Shown: positions 14,101 to 15,483 of the stretch, in pieces
How positions within the stretch are numbered: position 1 is the first letter of the stretch
Layout: each line of letters starts with the position of its first letter
Source of the DNA: an uncultured Collinsella sp.
GTDB taxonomy: Bacteria; Actinomycetota; Coriobacteriia; Coriobacteriales; Coriobacteriaceae
Length of the DNA stretch: 15,483 nucleotides
Direction: 5' to 3'
Assembly (NCBI GenBank): GCA_900752475.1
Contig: CAADVJ010000025.1
Location: 1 to 15,483 of the forward strand
Made by a program: the position numbers and the translations under genes
The notes under the pieces: generated by a model
Database searches by the model: none
The model's input: only the letters and a program-made list of their open reading frames with translations
Told to the model about the DNA's origin: nothing

Positions 14101-15483
14101 CAACGGCAAAATGGTGGTGCCCGTTGCATACGAAACTGCAAACGGTTGTGGCTGCGCATCGTATGCCGTGACCGGCCAGTCCATCGCGGGTTGGGGCGTT
14201 ATGCCACCAGATGCCACAGTACCCCACGCGGTGCCGTGGCCACAACATTCGGGCTTTTTGGCAACCGTCAACGAGCAACTGCAGCATATTACTTGGACGC
14301 GAGGAGCATCGGCATTTGCAACGCAGCCCGTGGGTGCCGCAGGCTGTGGCCCGGCATCGTTTAGCGTAAGCGACAACGGCAGGTGCGCGCTCTATGTAGA
14401 GAACACCGATGGCAAGGTGGGACAAACCTACGACGAAGAAGGCAACCCGGTGGCAGTGATGGGCAAGCACTTCCGCATCTTCGCCAGCACCTTGGCAGGC
14501 GATCTGTTCACGGAGCCGTTCGTGATGTGCGAGCTGGACCATCCCGTCGATCAGATAACGACATTTTTGACATCGGGAGGCATGCTCTCCGCACTCGCCA
14601 CGCACATTGTGAGCGCGGAGAAGAGCGAGGCAGAGCTGCACGGCATCGAAGTGCCCTTGGTGGCGTGCGCAACTCCGACGGGCGCGGTCGCTACCTCGGG
14701 CGCGGTGGTGCCCGGAGCAGCAGGCGAATCCTTCATGGTCACGGTACGAAACGACGGCAACACCCTGCTGACCGCCGGCACGATCGATCTGTACCGAGGG
14801 GGCTCCAGCCAGCCGTTCTCCAGTGCATCCATCGGGTTCGGAGCGAATGCACGAATGGCATCGATCTACGATCCAGAGCTTGCCGAGGATGCTTCGGCCA
14901 ACGACATGGCACACGTGAAGTACGCGCTCGAGACGCTGGGCGCACGTTTTGCGACGCACCCGCTGGTTGCCGACAATGGCAACGCCGTGCTGGCACCAGG
15001 CTGCACGGCACAGTTCCGCATGAGCTTCGCCATCCCCGAGAGTTGGAGCGACGAAGTGGGCAAACGTGTAACGCTATATGCGAAGGCGCGTAATCTGGTG
15101 GCGCTCGATCCCGTAACGCTCGAGGAAATTCGACCGGGCGCAAACTCGGCGCTGGGTGCCGTGCTGCACGAGCTTCATGTGCCCGACGCGGCATGCGAAC
15201 GCTCAGAAGTTCAGGTCGGCGTATGCGACAACGCGGATACGACGGGGCTTCACGATGCACCGATGACGGCGGACGGCAGTGGCGGCTCCGGCGGAAGCAG
15301 CTCCGGTGGCGGCAGTGGCTCTGGCAGCGGCAAGGATCACGGCAATAACAAGCGCCCCGGAAAAGCGGGCGCGCTTGCGGGCACGGGCGATGTCAACGCT
15401 CCCCTTACGGCAGCCGCCGCCACACCCGCCGCCGCAGGGGACGGCCTCCGCGCCCGCAGCGCCCCCCCCCCCGCGCGCGCCAC
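11171..15483 (+). CDS. Giant Tat-like exported, sortase-anchored surface protein, 3'-truncated (>=1437 aa)
   Basis: The frame is open without a stop to the window end. ATG 11171 has GGGAG 6 bases upstream. The N terminus MLDRRSLLVAGASSLASIMLP resembles a twin-arginine signal (Arg4-Arg5), with cleavage after ANA29 or AYA41. Residues ~55-115 look like a carboxypeptidase-regulatory/CnaB-type beta domain (VANKNTPITGAQVTLTS...TTDDEGTAVFEI). A central part (~310-620) is rich in Trp, Tyr, Gly and hydrophobic beta sequence; ~640-1170 has short beta motifs such as NGTWSAPMPVDF that may be propeller-like. Neither part is recognised. Near ~1180 a CARDB-like segment occurs (ESFMVTVRNDGNTLLTAGTIDLYRGG). 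A Gly/Ser linker (1369-1387) precedes LAGTGD (1402-1407), an LPxTG-like sortase signal. Cys pairs occur at 899/902 and 993/995. The function is unknown: adhesin, host-glycan or matrix interaction are possibilities. The stop and the normal basic tail are not in the window. Confidence 0.82.
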   Translation, partial: MLDRRSLLVAGASSLASIMLPRVPGSANAFKLPFAPTEAYADEKDPFRVLVLSRTMFGVVVVDVANKNTPITGAQVTLTSRYAAGKQLTATTDDEGTAVFEIAPLSEGYVDEATLLDAYDFNGGISISMAGYRDVEIPLARIQGGTAITAPTRPLSDGEPYFRQLTFDEWDIQYAEATFMALPADEAANDQPDTHAFTVQAHLPQGGQATLHINKVMPAAGSSSETVTQIGQVKASASGADNLATFTLEDKFLDVASSLLEEGCKLRFVLDYQGKTYTLSSPMAVVTAPAAKAESGSTTIIPTTMDQEITPFDFPASFPGIGGNKFTCWMPTFPILFDFSFAGYVLFGGGYKPASYMNDSGNPDPEYWKKSPRESGAKQANRYLDEMEGKWNQYKSMSAGSGTDPRNTKLLRHHCTPLFTMDIATQLYGSLAYDWVGKTWGNNNDPAYGNIKALFQVRTDLNWTEQFTLGPVPFFLNVNPWVLAKLALAVGAHTHGSGAAFFKNISLDYSNTSGSFTIQIGLAVTFGAGVAGVASSAVRGAASLTLFIGYEKADGHQLPRLRVGADVDVDVILQFVMFKWTTKAWSGSWPTLLDSWNMSVNNGNQYVLQRSELALGGDTPYTLDARLGTPGNIEAGGVPQFIASATIVTNAELLARAEVKATAVNAAPVVRDWDQAVTCIELEADAESDDAGQIEHFVHALIGNDENAAPMYEYTYIEQATNAVADPNANSAGVSEDERGGIKPSSDNVLFSGVLSEAHMKLAMIAGVECLFRIASVRYGDNGRSRLVVHTKANGTWSAPMPVDFPLGFGEGDVERDGIFDYDFDVVEYTDGRENQDAYVLLVSGERPDGDNTLFDTASTAGILSVVRLRISNDGVRVMSHTSWRSISRGRLQEDGHHCLQCPRITVGKTLVDGRLSGAYLHRRGTTAEKALGNEAEVALECFTLWSDDLGDSLTFRQVLRFPQAPSSIELGVPENINGKMVVPVAYETANGCGCASYAVTGQSIAGWGVMPPDATVPHAVPWPQHSGFLATVNEQLQHITWTRGASAFATQPVGAAGCGPASFSVSDNGRCALYVENTDGKVGQTYDEEGNPVAVMGKHFRIFASTLAGDLFTEPFVMCELDHPVDQITTFLTSGGMLSALATHIVSAEKSEAELHGIEVPLVACATPTGAVATSGAVVPGAAGESFMVTVRNDGNTLLTAGTIDLYRGGSSQPFSSASIGFGANARMASIYDPELAEDASANDMAHVKYALETLGARFATHPLVADNGNAVLAPGCTAQFRMSFAIPESWSDEVGKRVTLYAKARNLVALDPVTLEEIRPGANSALGAVLHELHVPDAACERSEVQVGVCDNADTTGLHDAPMTADGSGGSGGSSSGGGSGSGSGKDHGNNKRPGKAGALAGTGDVNAPLTAAAATPAAAGDGLRARSAPPPARA
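15275..15331 (+). other. Gly/Ser-rich linker of the surface protein
   Basis: Nineteen codons encode only Gly and Ser (residues 1369-1387), a flexible cell-wall-spanning spacer before the sortase-like signal. The repetitive GGC/AGC/TCC codons are prone to slippage and length variation. Confidence 0.8.
15374..15391 (+). other. LAGTGD sortase-like sorting signal
   Basis: Leu-Ala-Gly-Thr-Gly-Asp (residues 1402-1407) follows the Gly/Ser linker and a basic/Gly stretch, as an LPxTG-type signal would, and is followed by an Ala-rich, mildly hydrophobic segment (VNAPLTAAAATPAAAG). Actinobacterial sortases accept Ala at position 2. The usual strongly hydrophobic helix and Arg/Lys tail are not cleanly present, perhaps because the window edge is unreliable. 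Confidence 0.55.
15425..15483. other. Low-quality or artefactual end of sequence
   Basis: The last ~60 bases are almost entirely G and C, contain an 11-C run (15462-15472) and alternating CG, and encode an atypical tail (GDGLRARSAPPPARA) where a hydrophobic helix and basic residues are expected after LAGTGD. This pattern is typical of a contig edge; base calls here should not be trusted. Confidence 0.55.

Noticed and set aside
13049..14959. Minus-strand open frame of 636 codons opposite the surface protein gene
   Set aside because: It is rich in Arg, His, Cys and Ala, has no recognisable motif, and lies wholly antisense to a well-supported gene; typical of a G+C-rich shadow frame.

Overview
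The window looks like chromosomal DNA of a Coriobacteriia member (Actinomycetota), most likely Collinsella or a close relative. The basis is protein character (a C-terminal LuxR-type regulator, a large Tat/sortase surface protein, a TlpA/4Fe-4S membrane redox set), moderately high G+C, and short GGGAC/GTCCC palindromes between genes. This placement is from memory and was not tested by a search. Both ends cut through genes.

Layout. Positions 2-1006 (+): the 3' part of a regulator joining an HTH remnant, a zinc ribbon and a TipAS-like domain, then a small CPYC glutaredoxin. Positions 1007-1161: a convergent intergenic region made almost wholly of two hairpin repeats. Positions 1162-5733 (-): a tRNA-dihydrouridine synthase and a 1084-residue ABC transporter that fuses ATPase and permease. 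The 357-base gap between them holds a 180-bp MITE-like inverted-repeat element, two GGGAC/GTCCC palindromes and a candidate promoter. Positions 5887-8030 (-): a three-gene operon ending at a terminator hairpin. In transcription order it encodes a tiny CXXC membrane protein (48 aa, resembling the CD1871A family), a polytopic NapH/NosR-type iron-sulfur protein, and a TlpA-like thioredoxin-fold lipoprotein. Positions 8121-9943 (+): a divergently transcribed OmpR-type response regulator and its histidine kinase, overlapping by ATGA. Positions 10011-11015 (+): a LuxR-type HTH regulator. Positions 11171 to the window end (+): a giant secreted protein of at least 1437 residues with a Tat-like signal, a Gly/Ser linker and an LAGTGD sortase-like signal.

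How the genes may work together (inference). The CXXC/iron-sulfur/TlpA operon looks like a membrane route carrying electrons from the cytoplasm or quinone pool to an extracytoplasmic thiol-disulfide protein. The two-component system sits only 90 bp away, head to head, and is its obvious candidate regulator. The LuxR gene directly upstream of the giant surface protein may control it. The last ~60 bases are almost pure G/C with an 11-C run, and the encoded C-terminal tail is abnormal, so the right edge is probably a low-quality contig end.

The best candidates for new biology are the small CXXC gene with its redox operon, the unclassified surface protein, and the MITE-like and palindromic repeats, two of which lie exactly at the stop codons of minus-strand genes.
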